This document shows positions 1-9,143 of a DNA stretch of 64,000 nucleotides, in pieces (position 1 is the first letter of the stretch; every line of letters starts with the position of its first letter). Under the pieces are notes generated by a model that was given only the letters and a program-made list of their open reading frames with translations, did no database searches and had not been told where the DNA came from. Source of the stretch: Clostridioides difficile_D (lineage in GTDB: Bacteria; Bacillota; Clostridia; Peptostreptococcales; Peptostreptococcaceae); the NCBI GenBank assembly GCA_945861085.1, contig OX244046.1:3038001-3102000 (forward strand), in the 5' to 3' direction. A program made the position numbers and the translations under genes.

Positions 1-280
1 TATCTTTTAATATCTGCATATCTGTATCCATGTAAACTCCACCTTGTTCATAAAGTACTCTTATTCTTGTATAGTCCGATATAAATGCCCAAAGTTTTCT
101 TTTATAACATTCTTCTAAAAACTTATTTCCCTTTATTTCTTTCTCTATATCAAAGTTTTTTTCATTCCACTCTACTATCTCATATTCTGGAAGCTTTTCT
201 TTCCAAGAATTTATACATATATTTTCTATATTGCCTTTTGGACCACCAAACCATACATAATGTATTTTTTTAGGAATCAA
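1..280 (-). CDS. Glycosyltransferase with DXD motif, 5' part only (runs off window)
   Basis: The first 93 codons of a gene whose 3' end lies outside the window. The translation starts IPKKIHYVWFGG and contains SDYTRIRVLYEQGGVYMDTD, the hallmark of the Gly_transf_sug (DXD sugar-binding, OCH1-like) family. The aspartates of YMDTD would hold the metal and nucleotide-sugar. The start is a TTG, 7 nt after an AGGAGG that overlaps the stop codon of manC, with only 11 nt between the two genes, so it is cotranscribed with manC and is probably translationally coupled. In context it should add a sugar to the PS-II repeat unit on the cytoplasmic face of the membrane. The acceptor and donor cannot be read from the fragment. 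Confidence 0.85.
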   Translation of the reverse strand, partial: MIPKKIHYVWFGGPKGNIENICINSWKEKLPEYEIVEWNEKNFDIEKEIKGNKFLEECYKRKLWAFISDYTRIRVLYEQGGVYMDTDMQILKD

Positions 281-291
281 ATGAACACCTC

Positions 292-1365
292 CTACATATA
301 TTCTTGTCTATCTTCTTCTTTTAATTGCTCTACTATCTTTTTGACATCTTGAGCTTTATCTTTTCTACAAACCATAACTGCATCATTCGTAGACACTACT
401 ATCAAATCACTAATACCTATTGTCGATATTAATTTGTCATCTGAATATATAATTGAGTTTTTAGTATCTATAGTAATATTTTCACCTCTTTTGATGTTAC
501 CTTCATCATCAGTTGGATATATTGCACCTAGAGAGTCCCAAGAACCAACGTCATTCCACCCAAAATCGCCAGGAACTACTATAACATCATTACTTCTTTC
601 CATAATACCATAATCTATAGAGATTGATTGTATTGTTGGATATATTTCTTTTATTTTTTCTATTTCTTCTTTTGTTCCTAAGTATTTGCTTATCTCTTCT
701 AATTTTTCATATACTTTTGGTAAGTATCTCTTAAAATCTTCTAATATTTTAGATACCTTCCATACGAACATTCCGCTATTCCATACATATTTCTTAGAGT
801 TTACATATTCTTTAGCAATCTCATAGTTTGGCTTTTCTACAAACTCCACTACCTCATATGCAACATTTTCTATTGTATTTTCTCTATTAAAATTTATGTA
901 TCCATATCCTGTTGATGGAAATGTAGGAGTTATCCCAATAGTTACTAGTTTATCATTATTTTCTGCTATATAGATAGCTTTTTCTAAAATAGATTTAAAT
1001 TCTTTTTCATCTTTTATATAATGGTCAGCTGGATATACACACATAACACCATCACCATATTTTTTCATTATGTTAAAGGCTGCAAAGCCTATAGCTGCTG
1101 CCGTATTTCTGGCACATGGTTCTGGCAAAATATTACTATCTAAACATTTATCTTTTACTATATCCTTTAAAGCTTCCAATTGCTTCTCATTAGTTACTAT
1201 AAATAAATCGTCTTTTTTTGCTAGAGAATCTATTCTGTTTATAGTTTCGTTTATTAAAGCATCTTCTCCACTTAAATTTATAAGCTGTTTAGGTACTTCT
1301 TGTCTACTAAGTGGCCAGAAACGAGTCCCGCCTCCTCCAGCCATTATGACATTATATACTTTCAT
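292..1365 (-). CDS. manC: Mannose-1-phosphate guanylyltransferase
   Basis: 357 residues, the length of a single-domain GDP-mannose pyrophosphorylase lacking the isomerase domain of bifunctional ManC/AlgA proteins. The nucleotidyltransferase signature MAGGGGTRFWPLSR sits at residues 8-21, and FVEKPNYEIAKEY, WNSGMFVWK and DYGIMERS are the usual family blocks. It makes GDP-mannose from Man-1-P and GTP in the cytoplasm. Mannose-1-phosphate is a known constituent of C. difficile PS-II, the polymer that holds CWB2 proteins. The gene starts at ATG behind GGGAG, 21 nt after the stop of the phosphohexomutase, which should supply its substrate. Confidence 0.93.
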   Translation of the reverse strand: MKVYNVIMAGGGGTRFWPLSRQEVPKQLINLSGEDALINETINRIDSLAKKDDLFIVTNEKQLEALKDIVKDKCLDSNILPEPCARNTAAAIGFAAFNIMKKYGDGVMCVYPADHYIKDEKEFKSILEKAIYIAENNDKLVTIGITPTFPSTGYGYINFNRENTIENVAYEVVEFVEKPNYEIAKEYVNSKKYVWNSGMFVWKVSKILEDFKRYLPKVYEKLEEISKYLGTKEEIEKIKEIYPTIQSISIDYGIMERSNDVIVVPGDFGWNDVGSWDSLGAIYPTDDEGNIKRGENITIDTKNSIIYSDDKLISTIGISDLIVVSTNDAVMVCRKDKAQDVKKIVEQLKEEDRQEYM

Positions 1366-1386
1366 TGTTTATCTCCCCTTAGCTTT

Positions 1387-3093
1387 TTATATAGAATCTA
1401 CTACATTTAATATATAAGATATTAAATTTTTCAATTTAAATTCTACATCTTCTTGGTTGTCTGAATTTGCTCCAAAGTAAAATTTAATTTTAGGTTCTGT
1501 ACCTGAAGGTCTTATAGCTATCCAAGAACCATCTTCAAGTAAAAATTTAAGTACATCTGATTTTGGTAAATCATCTACTCCATTTTTATAATCTAAAATC
1601 TTATCAACTTTTACATCAGCCACATTATCTATTTTAACACTTCTAAAGTAAAGCATCATCTCTTTTATTTTTTTTATTCCATCTATACCTTTTAAAGTCA
1701 CTGACTTTAAATCTTCTTTGTAGTATCCAAATTTATTATATGTATCTATCAAAGCTTCATACAAGTTCATACCTTTTGAAGAATAGTATGCTGCCATTTC
1801 ACATATCATAAGTGAAGATACAACACCATCTTTATCTCTAGCATGAGTTCCAATTAAGTAACCATAGCTTTCCTCATATCCCATTATAAAGCTTCTATCA
1901 TTACTTTCTTCAAAAGATTTTATTTTTTCTCCTATAAATTTAAATCCTGTTAAAGTATTTAAACAATCTACATTATAAGCCTTTGCTATTTTGGCACCTA
2001 GTTCTGATGTAACTATAGTTTTTATTATTGTAGGATTATTTTTAGGTAGTTTATTTTCTTTGACTAAGCCTTCTACTATATATCTAACTAAAAGTGAGCC
2101 AACCTGGTTTCCATTTAATACTACATATTCACCTCTTGAATTTTTTACAACAACACCTACTCTGTCACAATCAGGGTCTGTTCCTATTATCAAATCAGCA
2201 CCATTACTCTTTGCCATTTCAATAGCTATATTAAATACTGACTTTTCTTCTGGGTTAGGATACTTAACTGTTGAAAAATTAGAATCTGGCAATTCTTGCT
2301 CTTTAACCACTGTTACATTTTCAAAGCCACATTCATTTAAGACTCTTCTCACTGGCTTATTTCCTGTCCCGTGAATAGGTGTATATATTATTTTTAATTT
2401 TTTTCCATACTCATCTATTATATTCTGTCTCAAAACTTGCTTCTTAACAGCCTTTATAAACTCATCCTCTACTTCATTATCTAATATAGTTATTAAATTT
2501 TTAGATAAAGCTTCTTCAAAATCTAAAGTTTTAATAATACTGTAGTCATCAATCTTATTAACTTCTGCTATTATATCATTTGCCATATCTATACAGATTT
2601 GACCACCGTCTGAGTCATATACCTTGTATCCATTGTACTCTTTAGGGTTATGACTTGCTGTTATTACTATTCCCATAGCACATTTTAAATATCTTACAGC
2701 AAAAGAAAGTTCTGGTGTTGGCTTTAATTCTTTAAAAATATAAGCCTTTACACCATAAGCACTTAAAGTCTTTGCCACTTCTATACAAAATTCTCTCGAC
2801 ATGTATCTGCTATCATGTGCTATAACTATTCCCTTTTTCTTTCCTTCTTCACCTTGAGTCTTCATAATATAATTTGAAATTCCAAGTGTTGCACGTCTAA
2901 CAGTATAAATATTGATTCTATTAGTTCCTGCTCCTATTATACCTCTTAATCCACCTGTTCCAAACTCTAAATTCTTATAAAATCTATCTTGTATTTCTTT
3001 TTCATCGTCTTTTATTCCTAACAACTCATTTTTCGTTTGTTCATCAAAATAAGGAGAATTTAACCACATTTCATAATTATTCTTATAATTCAT
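1387..3093 (-). CDS. pgm2: Phosphoglucomutase/phosphomannomutase (alpha-D-phosphohexomutase)
   Basis: 568 residues, typical for the PGM2/YbbT-type hexomutases of Firmicutes. The catalytic phosphoserine loop TASHNPKEYNGYK, the metal loop GTDPDCDRVG, the sugar-binding loop GYEESYGYL and the phosphate-binding RPSGTEPKIKFYFG appear in order, so all four domains are intact. It interconverts hexose 6- and 1-phosphates. Directly upstream of manC, it probably supplies mannose 1-phosphate, although glucose 1-phosphate is equally possible for this family. The ATG follows AAAGGATG. The symbol pgm2 is the name I recall for this locus; manB would be an alternative. Confidence 0.9.
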   Translation of the reverse strand: MNYKNNYEMWLNSPYFDEQTKNELLGIKDDEKEIQDRFYKNLEFGTGGLRGIIGAGTNRINIYTVRRATLGISNYIMKTQGEEGKKKGIVIAHDSRYMSREFCIEVAKTLSAYGVKAYIFKELKPTPELSFAVRYLKCAMGIVITASHNPKEYNGYKVYDSDGGQICIDMANDIIAEVNKIDDYSIIKTLDFEEALSKNLITILDNEVEDEFIKAVKKQVLRQNIIDEYGKKLKIIYTPIHGTGNKPVRRVLNECGFENVTVVKEQELPDSNFSTVKYPNPEEKSVFNIAIEMAKSNGADLIIGTDPDCDRVGVVVKNSRGEYVVLNGNQVGSLLVRYIVEGLVKENKLPKNNPTIIKTIVTSELGAKIAKAYNVDCLNTLTGFKFIGEKIKSFEESNDRSFIMGYEESYGYLIGTHARDKDGVVSSLMICEMAAYYSSKGMNLYEALIDTYNKFGYYKEDLKSVTLKGIDGIKKIKEMMLYFRSVKIDNVADVKVDKILDYKNGVDDLPKSDVLKFLLEDGSWIAIRPSGTEPKIKFYFGANSDNQEDVEFKLKNLISYILNVVDSI

Positions 3094-3138
3094 ATTTTCA
3101 TCCTTTCTGACTCTATTTTAATTGTTTAATGTAAATGC

Positions 3139-4695
3139 CTATCTTTTAAGTAGTTTTTGTTTTCCTTTTCTTAAAAATTCAAAAGCTAAATCCATCTCTT
3201 CTACCTTAAATAAAACTATCAATATCGTATATACAGAAGCTCCACCTAATACCCCAGCTCCAACTGCTACAATTTCTTTAATTGTTCCTGAACCTATAAG
3301 TGCATATAGATTACTATATATCAATAAAGTGACTACTGCCATTACGCCTGATGCTACCAAACTTTTTAAACCAGTCTTTATAATTTTATCTCCTCCAAAA
3401 TATCCATTTTTCTTTTTAAGAGATATAAATAATAATATAACTGTAATTATGTTAGATGTACTAGTTGATATAGCAATACCTGCATGACCCAGTGGTCTTA
3501 TTAATATTAAATTAAGAACTATATTTATTATTAAAGCTATACTTCCATTTATCATTGGTGTCTTTGTGTCTGAAAGAGAGTAAAATGCCCTATATAAAAC
3601 ATCTCTTACTCCACAAGCCAATAAGCCTAGTGAATACAATCTAAGTGCTATAGATGTAAGGTCTGTTGATAACGCATCAAATTTACCCCTTTGGAATAAT
3701 ATCCTAACAAGAGGTTCTGCTAATATAATAGCTCCTACAGATATAGGAAGCACCACCAATATAATGCAATTTGATGATTTTACAATAGTACTTATAAATC
3801 CTTCTTTGTTATCTTTACCTGACATTTTTGCTAGCTTAGGATATATAACTGTTATTATAGACGTAACAAATAACGCCATAACAAACTCATTTAATCTATT
3901 TGCATAGTTAAGGGCAGACAGCTTCCCATCTCCCAAAGTAGTTGCCAATAATCTGTCAACAAATATATTTAACTGTCCCACAGCTACTCCTATTAACATA
4001 GGCAATACTAGGTTGACTAATTCTTTTATAGACTCATCCTTTAAATTTATATATGGCTTATACTTGTAGGACTTCTTAAATGCAAATGGAAGTTGAAATA
4101 ATAGTTGACTCGCCATAGCAAGTAATGCTCCTGCTGGCAGTATCCATATGTTTTTACCTGCACTTAGTGCTATTGATGCTATTATTATAATATTATATGG
4201 AATTCCTATAAGCCCAGGAATTACAAAACTGTCATTCACCTGTAAAAATGAACTAAATATTTTACTTCCACTCAGGAACAAAACTCCTGAAATCATTATT
4301 TTAGTAAATAATATCGCTGCTTGAAACTTAGCAGGGTCATTTCTAAATCCTGCTGCAAATACTGTAACAAATTGCTCTGTAAATAAAAGCCCAATAATAG
4401 CTATTACTATAGCCATTATATAGCATATATTTAAAACATTATTAGTAAATTTTAGGGCACCTTCATCTCCGAGTCTTTTCTTTGTCTCAAAGTACATAGG
4501 TATATAAGTTGTAGCAATTGCAGAACCTATGACTGCTATGATTAAACCAGGTATATTTAATGTTAATACAAATACATCTGCATACATACCTGTCCCATAG
4601 AAATTTGCAAGTACAAGTTCTCTAAGAAAACCTAATACTTTTGAAAACATAGTGGCTGCCATAATCCACAATGCTGCTTTAGCTGTTTTTGACAT
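3139..4695 (-). CDS. mviN: MurJ/MviN-family lipid-linked glycan flippase
   Basis: 518 residues, almost entirely hydrophobic with about 14 predicted membrane spans, as in the MVF branch of the MOP exporter superfamily. The N-terminal ALWIMAATMFSKVLGFLREL and the mid-protein LAEPLVRILFQRGKFD are diagnostic for MurJ/MviN proteins. It should flip an undecaprenyl-linked precursor across the membrane. Whether the cargo is lipid II or the PS-II repeat unit cannot be told from sequence, but the neighbours (sugar-1-P transferase, manC, glycosyltransferase) favour PS-II. It lies 46 nt upstream of the phosphohexomutase. Confidence 0.88.
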   Translation of the reverse strand: MSKTAKAALWIMAATMFSKVLGFLRELVLANFYGTGMYADVFVLTLNIPGLIIAVIGSAIATTYIPMYFETKKRLGDEGALKFTNNVLNICYIMAIVIAIIGLLFTEQFVTVFAAGFRNDPAKFQAAILFTKIMISGVLFLSGSKIFSSFLQVNDSFVIPGLIGIPYNIIIIASIALSAGKNIWILPAGALLAMASQLLFQLPFAFKKSYKYKPYINLKDESIKELVNLVLPMLIGVAVGQLNIFVDRLLATTLGDGKLSALNYANRLNEFVMALFVTSIITVIYPKLAKMSGKDNKEGFISTIVKSSNCIILVVLPISVGAIILAEPLVRILFQRGKFDALSTDLTSIALRLYSLGLLACGVRDVLYRAFYSLSDTKTPMINGSIALIINIVLNLILIRPLGHAGIAISTSTSNIITVILLFISLKKKNGYFGGDKIIKTGLKSLVASGVMAVVTLLIYSNLYALIGSGTIKEIVAVGAGVLGGASVYTILIVLFKVEEMDLAFEFLRKGKQKLLKR

Positions 4696-4808
4696 TTTAT
4701 TTCTCCTTATCTAATTTAAACTCTAAAAGTAGAACTTTTAAAACTGCTTATAAACATTATTCTGACTAAGTAAATTTAACCTATGAAAAGCTTCCTTATA
4801 AATAAAGA

Positions 4809-5864
4809 CTATATCGACTCATATCTAAATGCCCTAAATGTAATCAATAGTAATAATAGTATTAATATTATAGAAGATAAGAATGTTAGATTAAATATAC
4901 TCTTAAGTAAACTATAATTACCTACTGTGTATCCAACTTCAACTACATCATTTATATTGCTATTTTTCAAGAATTTATCTTGTGCACGACTTAAATTATC
5001 ACTACAAATCAGTATTGGCATATTTTCTTTTGCTGATACTACTCCCAAAGAAATATATTCGTTTACATCAGATCTACTACCAAAATCTAATCTAGCAGTA
5101 TAGATTTTCTTTATATCTTTTTCATCATAAAACTTCTTTATTAAATCGACATTTGTACTTGACTTATTTATTTGCTTTATACCTTCTATATTCTTTAAGT
5201 TAGAATCAACCTCTGCAATAAATTCTTTTGAATCACCCAATGCATATATTTTTTCAAGATTTTTACCTTTTAAGAAATCAATTTGTTCTTCAAAACCTTC
5301 ATCTTTAGCCCATATTATTGGCATTCCACTTTTAGCTGCATAAGAATATACAGATATGGCATTCTCTAATCCTGTAGTTGAGCTAAGTAAAAATGCTTTA
5401 TCAAATCCTACTGTTCTGTACATTTCTCTAGCTATCTTTAAAGATGTATCATATCTGTCTTTTCCTCTTATTCTTTCTACTTTCATTCCCATTCTTTCTA
5501 TATTACGTTCAGCATCTTTAGATACTGCCTTTAAACCACCTATTATCGTAACTTTCTCTGGAGCTAGTTCTTTTAGATAATTTCTTGTTACTCTACCAAG
5601 ATTTTTACTCTTAGTTACAACTATTGGAGCATTTTTTGCATATGCTAAAGGTGTTGCACTTATACTATCTACAATTGAATCTTCATTTACAAGAATTACT
5701 TCTTTAGAATCCTTAAATACTCTTCTATTTAACTCTGCAGAAATCTCTGGTATACTTCCTTCTATCAACTCTTTTTTAGGATTTGCATCTGCAAATACTC
5801 CTATCGTACTAGAAATAGAGATTAACAAAACTAACGATAATATAGTAGAAATTTTTTTAATCAT
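4809..5864 (-). CDS. cwp7: Cell wall protein Cwp7 (three CWB2 modules only, C-terminal membrane helix)
   Basis: 351 residues. A signal peptide (about 1-25, ending FADANP) is followed by three degenerate CWB2 repeats (PF04122): PEKVTIIGG and KDRYDTSLKIA are clear, the third is weak. There is no extra effector domain. Unusually for a Cwp, residues about 325-344 form a hydrophobic helix (SSIILILLLLLITF) followed by RAFRYESI, a membrane anchor with a positive cytoplasmic tail. CWB2 modules normally bind PS-II non-covalently, so this protein may be held both in membrane and wall. It lies between the sugar transferase and the flippase. A terminator just upstream implies its own promoter. Function unknown. 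Confidence 0.85.
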   Translation of the reverse strand: MIKKISTILSLVLLISISSTIGVFADANPKKELIEGSIPEISAELNRRVFKDSKEVILVNEDSIVDSISATPLAYAKNAPIVVTKSKNLGRVTRNYLKELAPEKVTIIGGLKAVSKDAERNIERMGMKVERIRGKDRYDTSLKIAREMYRTVGFDKAFLLSSTTGLENAISVYSYAAKSGMPIIWAKDEGFEEQIDFLKGKNLEKIYALGDSKEFIAEVDSNLKNIEGIKQINKSSTNVDLIKKFYDEKDIKKIYTARLDFGSRSDVNEYISLGVVSAKENMPILICSDNLSRAQDKFLKNSNINDVVEVGYTVGNYSLLKSIFNLTFLSSIILILLLLLITFRAFRYESI

Positions 5865-5903
5865 AAGTTCTCATTCCTTTTCTTTTTTGTATTTTTTGAC
5901 AAT

Positions 5904-5931
5904 AAAAAAGCTCTTTTTTAAAGAGCTTTTT
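5904..5931 (-). terminator. Rho-independent terminator after the sugar transferase
   Basis: AAAAAGCTCTTT pairs with AAAGAGCTTTTT around a short T-rich loop, with A and T tracts on both sides. It lies 28 nt past the stop of the polyprenyl-phosphate sugar transferase and just upstream of cwp7. Confidence 0.8.
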
Positions 5932-5959
5932 CATTGATTAGTAATCTAATATTTTAAAA

Positions 5960-6646
5960 TTATCTAGCTCCGTCTCCTGTCAATACTACTTTAACAGTTT
6001 TAAAGAGTATCTTAAAGTCAAGTAATATACTCCTATTTTTTATATAGTAAATATCTTCTTTAAGTTTTTCTTCAGGAGTGATTTCGTATCCACCATTTAC
6101 TTGTGCCCAACCTGTAAGTCCAGGTTTTATAGCAAGCCTGTTGATAAATCCAGGTATTTCCTCATTGAATTGAACAGTAAAGTTTGGTCTCTCTGGTCTA
6201 GGGCCTATTAAGCCCATGTCCCCCTTTAATATATTAAACAGCTGTGGAATCTCATCAATTCTAGTTTTCCTAATAAACTTTCCAACCTTAGTTATTCTAG
6301 GATCATCTTTTTCAGCCCATTGTGCGCCAAATTTTTCTGCGTCTGTTCTCATAGATCTTAATTTATATATATAGAATCTTCTCCCGCATTTTCCTAGTCT
6401 TTCTTGCTTATAAGTTATTGGTCCTTTGTCCTCTATTTTAATAAGAATTCCAAATATTGCTATTAAAGGTAAACCTATCACAAGTCCTATTATAGCTAAA
6501 ACTAAATCCATAATTCTTTGGTACAAGTCAAATAGAACTGTTCCTTTTACTATGCTATAGTCAATCTCACTTGCAATTTCTTTATCTGCCCCTGGATAGC
6601 TTTTAATTTTAGGTATTTCACACTCATCATTAGTATATCCAGACAT
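5960..6646 (-). CDS. Polyprenyl-phosphate sugar-1-phosphate transferase (initiating glycosyltransferase)
   Basis: About 228 residues. It has the bacterial sugar transferase domain (PF02397): one membrane hairpin (LYQRIMDLVLAIIGLVIGLP), then FGILIKIEDKGPITYKQERLG, YKLRSMRTDAEKFG, RIDEIPQLFNILKGDMGLIG and PRPERP, all canonical. This is the short PglC-like form without extra N-terminal membrane helices. It moves a sugar phosphate from a UDP-sugar to undecaprenyl phosphate and so starts assembly of a glycan, here probably PS-II. I start at the ATG at 6646 because GGAGG lies 6 nt upstream; the more upstream ATG at 6658 overlaps that site. A terminator follows. Confidence 0.9.
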   Translation of the reverse strand: MSGYTNDECEIPKIKSYPGADKEIASEIDYSIVKGTVLFDLYQRIMDLVLAIIGLVIGLPLIAIFGILIKIEDKGPITYKQERLGKCGRRFYIYKLRSMRTDAEKFGAQWAEKDDPRITKVGKFIRKTRIDEIPQLFNILKGDMGLIGPRPERPNFTVQFNEEIPGFINRLAIKPGLTGWAQVNGGYEITPEEKLKEDIYYIKNRSILLDFKILFKTVKVVLTGDGAR

Positions 6647-6797
6647 AGTTACCTCCATATTGGAATAAAAATTTTTTAATTCTTAATTTCAACTTATTTC
6701 TATCTTATTTTTGACTTATTCCTATATTATACTCAATAATGAGCAGATTATCAATACAAGAAACATCATTGTAAACAATTTGATTCTTTACAAAAAT

Positions 6798-6841
6798 ATA
6801 TCATCTCTTGTTATATTTTACATTATAACAGGAGATGATAT
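6798..6841 (-). terminator. Terminator downstream of cwp6
   Basis: An 18-nt arm ATATCATCTCTTGTTATA pairs with TATAACAGGAGATGATAT with one mismatch around an 8-nt loop, 24 nt beyond the cwp6 stop, followed on the minus strand by a T run. Confidence 0.8.
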
Positions 6842-6864
6842 GTTTTGCTTTAATATTTTTTATT

Positions 6865-8892
6865 TTATTTTACTGTATCTTCTATTCCTATTCCAATTTG
6901 AGTTCCCATTGTTTTTACTTTTTCTGTAGTATTTAACTTATCCATATCGCTCTTATTGTCAATAAATGCACATTCAACAAGTATTGCTGGATAATTATTA
7001 TTTCTTAACACATATAGGTAATCATTTCCATTAGCAAGTGTTCTTGTCTTGATTCCTCTATTTTTCATATTAAATTTTTCTAGTATTCTTTTTAAGATAT
7101 TTGATGCTGCAGTCTTAGTTGTTCCACCATTCTTATCTTTTACTTTGTAATAAATTTCCACACCATTACCAGCTCCATTAGATGCATTGTAATGTATACT
7201 TGTAAATAAATCTGGCTTTATAGTATTTGATAATGTTGTTCTTTCTCCTAAAGCCATTGTCTTATCTGTATCTCTAGTCATAACAACATTTATACCTTTT
7301 GAACGTAAATATTCAGTAGTTGCTAGTGCTGTATTAAGAGTATATTTCTTTTCTTGTGCTCCACCATTTAGCCCACTTGTTGCCCCTGAATCAGAACCCC
7401 CATGACCTGGGTCTATCACTACAGTTTTTCCTGTTGCTGAACCTGAATTGTCTGGATCTGTTGGTGCATTGTGTTTTGATAAACTAGATGCTATAGAACT
7501 TATAACGCTATCTTTCATTCCATCACCAATTTGATATACTGTTCCTGCTGTTTTTTCTGATAAGTTTGTGCTATGGTATGCAGAAACATAAGTTTTTGGA
7601 GTTATAAGTATTGGAGCTTTTAATTTAGCTGCCAAAGGTCCTGCTGTTATTGAGTCAACTATTATATCAGACTTTGCAACTAACATTGCACTCAATTCTT
7701 TATCTGGATAGAAAGTCTTGATTACATTTGCATTTGTTTCATGTCTATCTGCTCCAGAAATTCTATTTTTTGAAGTCCCATTTTTTGCTATTTTAGATAT
7801 TTGGTCTATGATTTTTGATGATAAACTTTGACTACCACCTATATAATAAGCTTCTTCTAGACCTTGTGAAGATAACCAATTATATGTACCTTGTGGTACA
7901 GAATCTTTATTAGATAATATTATAGGTTGTTGGTCTTCACCAGCTTTTGGTGAAATATTAAGAGCATCATATTCACCAGCATATCCATTTGCTATGTATA
8001 TTTTATTAACATCATGATACTTATCTATTTCTTTTGCGATAAGTAAAGATGTTTCATGTCTATCAACCCCACCAATACGAGTTATATTTACATTTACAGC
8101 AGATTTAATTTGAGATACTGCCTTTTGTGAAACTGAACCATCATCACCTATGATTATTACATCACTTGGGTTTAGACGTTTTAATTCTGCCTTTGTACTT
8201 TCTGGTATATCATCTTTATTTGCAAGTAATATTGGTGCATCATATGTAGATGCAAGTGGAGTAGCTGTGATTCCATCTGCTGCTAATTCTCCATTAACTA
8301 TTACAACCTTACTAGACCCATCTTTCCAACCTTGTTTACTTATCTCAACAGCAGTTTCAAATCTAGTAGGCCCAGCAAGTTTTTTTACTGGTGCAGAAGT
8401 TTTTCTCATATATTCATTTACTGCTTTTGTTGAATTTGCATCACTTATTATAAACTCTTGTGTAACATCATAATCCTTAAGATTTAATCCCATAGACTCT
8501 AAGTCTTCTTTGTTTAAAACTTTCTGTTCATCTTTGCCATTTATTTTTATGCTTTGAAGTTCCCATACATTTAAGTATTCTGGGTCTTTGTTATAGTTTA
8601 TTACACCTTCATATGAATCTGTCTTTTCATTGTAATTTAAAGTAGCTTCAAGTGGCATATCATAACACATAAAATTTAATGTTATTGAATCAGCATTTAA
8701 TTTTTCTTTAAATTTTACACTTGCATTAGATTTACTTCCTAACACTACACTTTTTCTTTGTAAATTTATATTAATATCTGAATTAGATTCTGTATTTGCA
8801 GTAGTATTTTCCGCCGCTAAAGCTACGTTTGGTGCCACCATTGCTACAGACAACATTCCTGTTGCCAATAATTTTGTTGTTTTTTTCATCAT
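6865..8892 (-). CDS. cwp6: Cell wall protein Cwp6, N-acetylmuramoyl-L-alanine amidase
   Basis: 675 residues. Signal peptide 1-26 (cut after ALA), an N-terminal segment of about 130 residues, three CWB2 modules about 162-475 (GPTRFETAVEIS, GVDRHETSLLIA, GADRHETNANVI), a linker, then an amidase_3 domain about 490-675. Zinc ligands are visible in DPGHGGSDSG, the Glu of QEKKYTLN and SIHYNAS, and the catalytic Glu in LVECAFIDN. It should cleave the MurNAc-L-Ala bond of peptidoglycan outside the cell, held on the wall by CWB2. Two consecutive ATGs follow GGGGGG; the second, at 8889, has slightly better spacing. It has its own terminator. Confidence 0.93.
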   Translation of the reverse strand: MMKKTTKLLATGMLSVAMVAPNVALAAENTTANTESNSDININLQRKSVVLGSKSNASVKFKEKLNADSITLNFMCYDMPLEATLNYNEKTDSYEGVINYNKDPEYLNVWELQSIKINGKDEQKVLNKEDLESMGLNLKDYDVTQEFIISDANSTKAVNEYMRKTSAPVKKLAGPTRFETAVEISKQGWKDGSSKVVIVNGELAADGITATPLASTYDAPILLANKDDIPESTKAELKRLNPSDVIIIGDDGSVSQKAVSQIKSAVNVNITRIGGVDRHETSLLIAKEIDKYHDVNKIYIANGYAGEYDALNISPKAGEDQQPIILSNKDSVPQGTYNWLSSQGLEEAYYIGGSQSLSSKIIDQISKIAKNGTSKNRISGADRHETNANVIKTFYPDKELSAMLVAKSDIIVDSITAGPLAAKLKAPILITPKTYVSAYHSTNLSEKTAGTVYQIGDGMKDSVISSIASSLSKHNAPTDPDNSGSATGKTVVIDPGHGGSDSGATSGLNGGAQEKKYTLNTALATTEYLRSKGINVVMTRDTDKTMALGERTTLSNTIKPDLFTSIHYNASNGAGNGVEIYYKVKDKNGGTTKTAASNILKRILEKFNMKNRGIKTRTLANGNDYLYVLRNNNYPAILVECAFIDNKSDMDKLNTTEKVKTMGTQIGIGIEDTVK

Positions 8893-9143
8893 ATCCCCCC
8901 TAAATTTTTTGGACCTTTAAATCTTTAAATCTTTTTTAATACATCTTAAGCTTGTTTTATATTACATAAATTCAATATTATGTAAATCTTTTTTCATTAT
9001 AGCACAAAAAATTACAAATTGTAAACTTTTTGTAATCTTTTATGGCATGGTTTTTAAATTTTATCGAGGGGAAATTTTGATTATATTTGATAGTTTCCGT
9101 ATATTTAAACAAAACAAAGACTTTAGCGTCTAAAAATATTGCA

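Noticed and set aside
1070..1417. Plus-strand frame opposite manC
   Set aside because: No ribosome site, composition of an antisense frame, fully inside a certain gene. The same holds for the many plus-strand frames opposite cwp and housekeeping genes.
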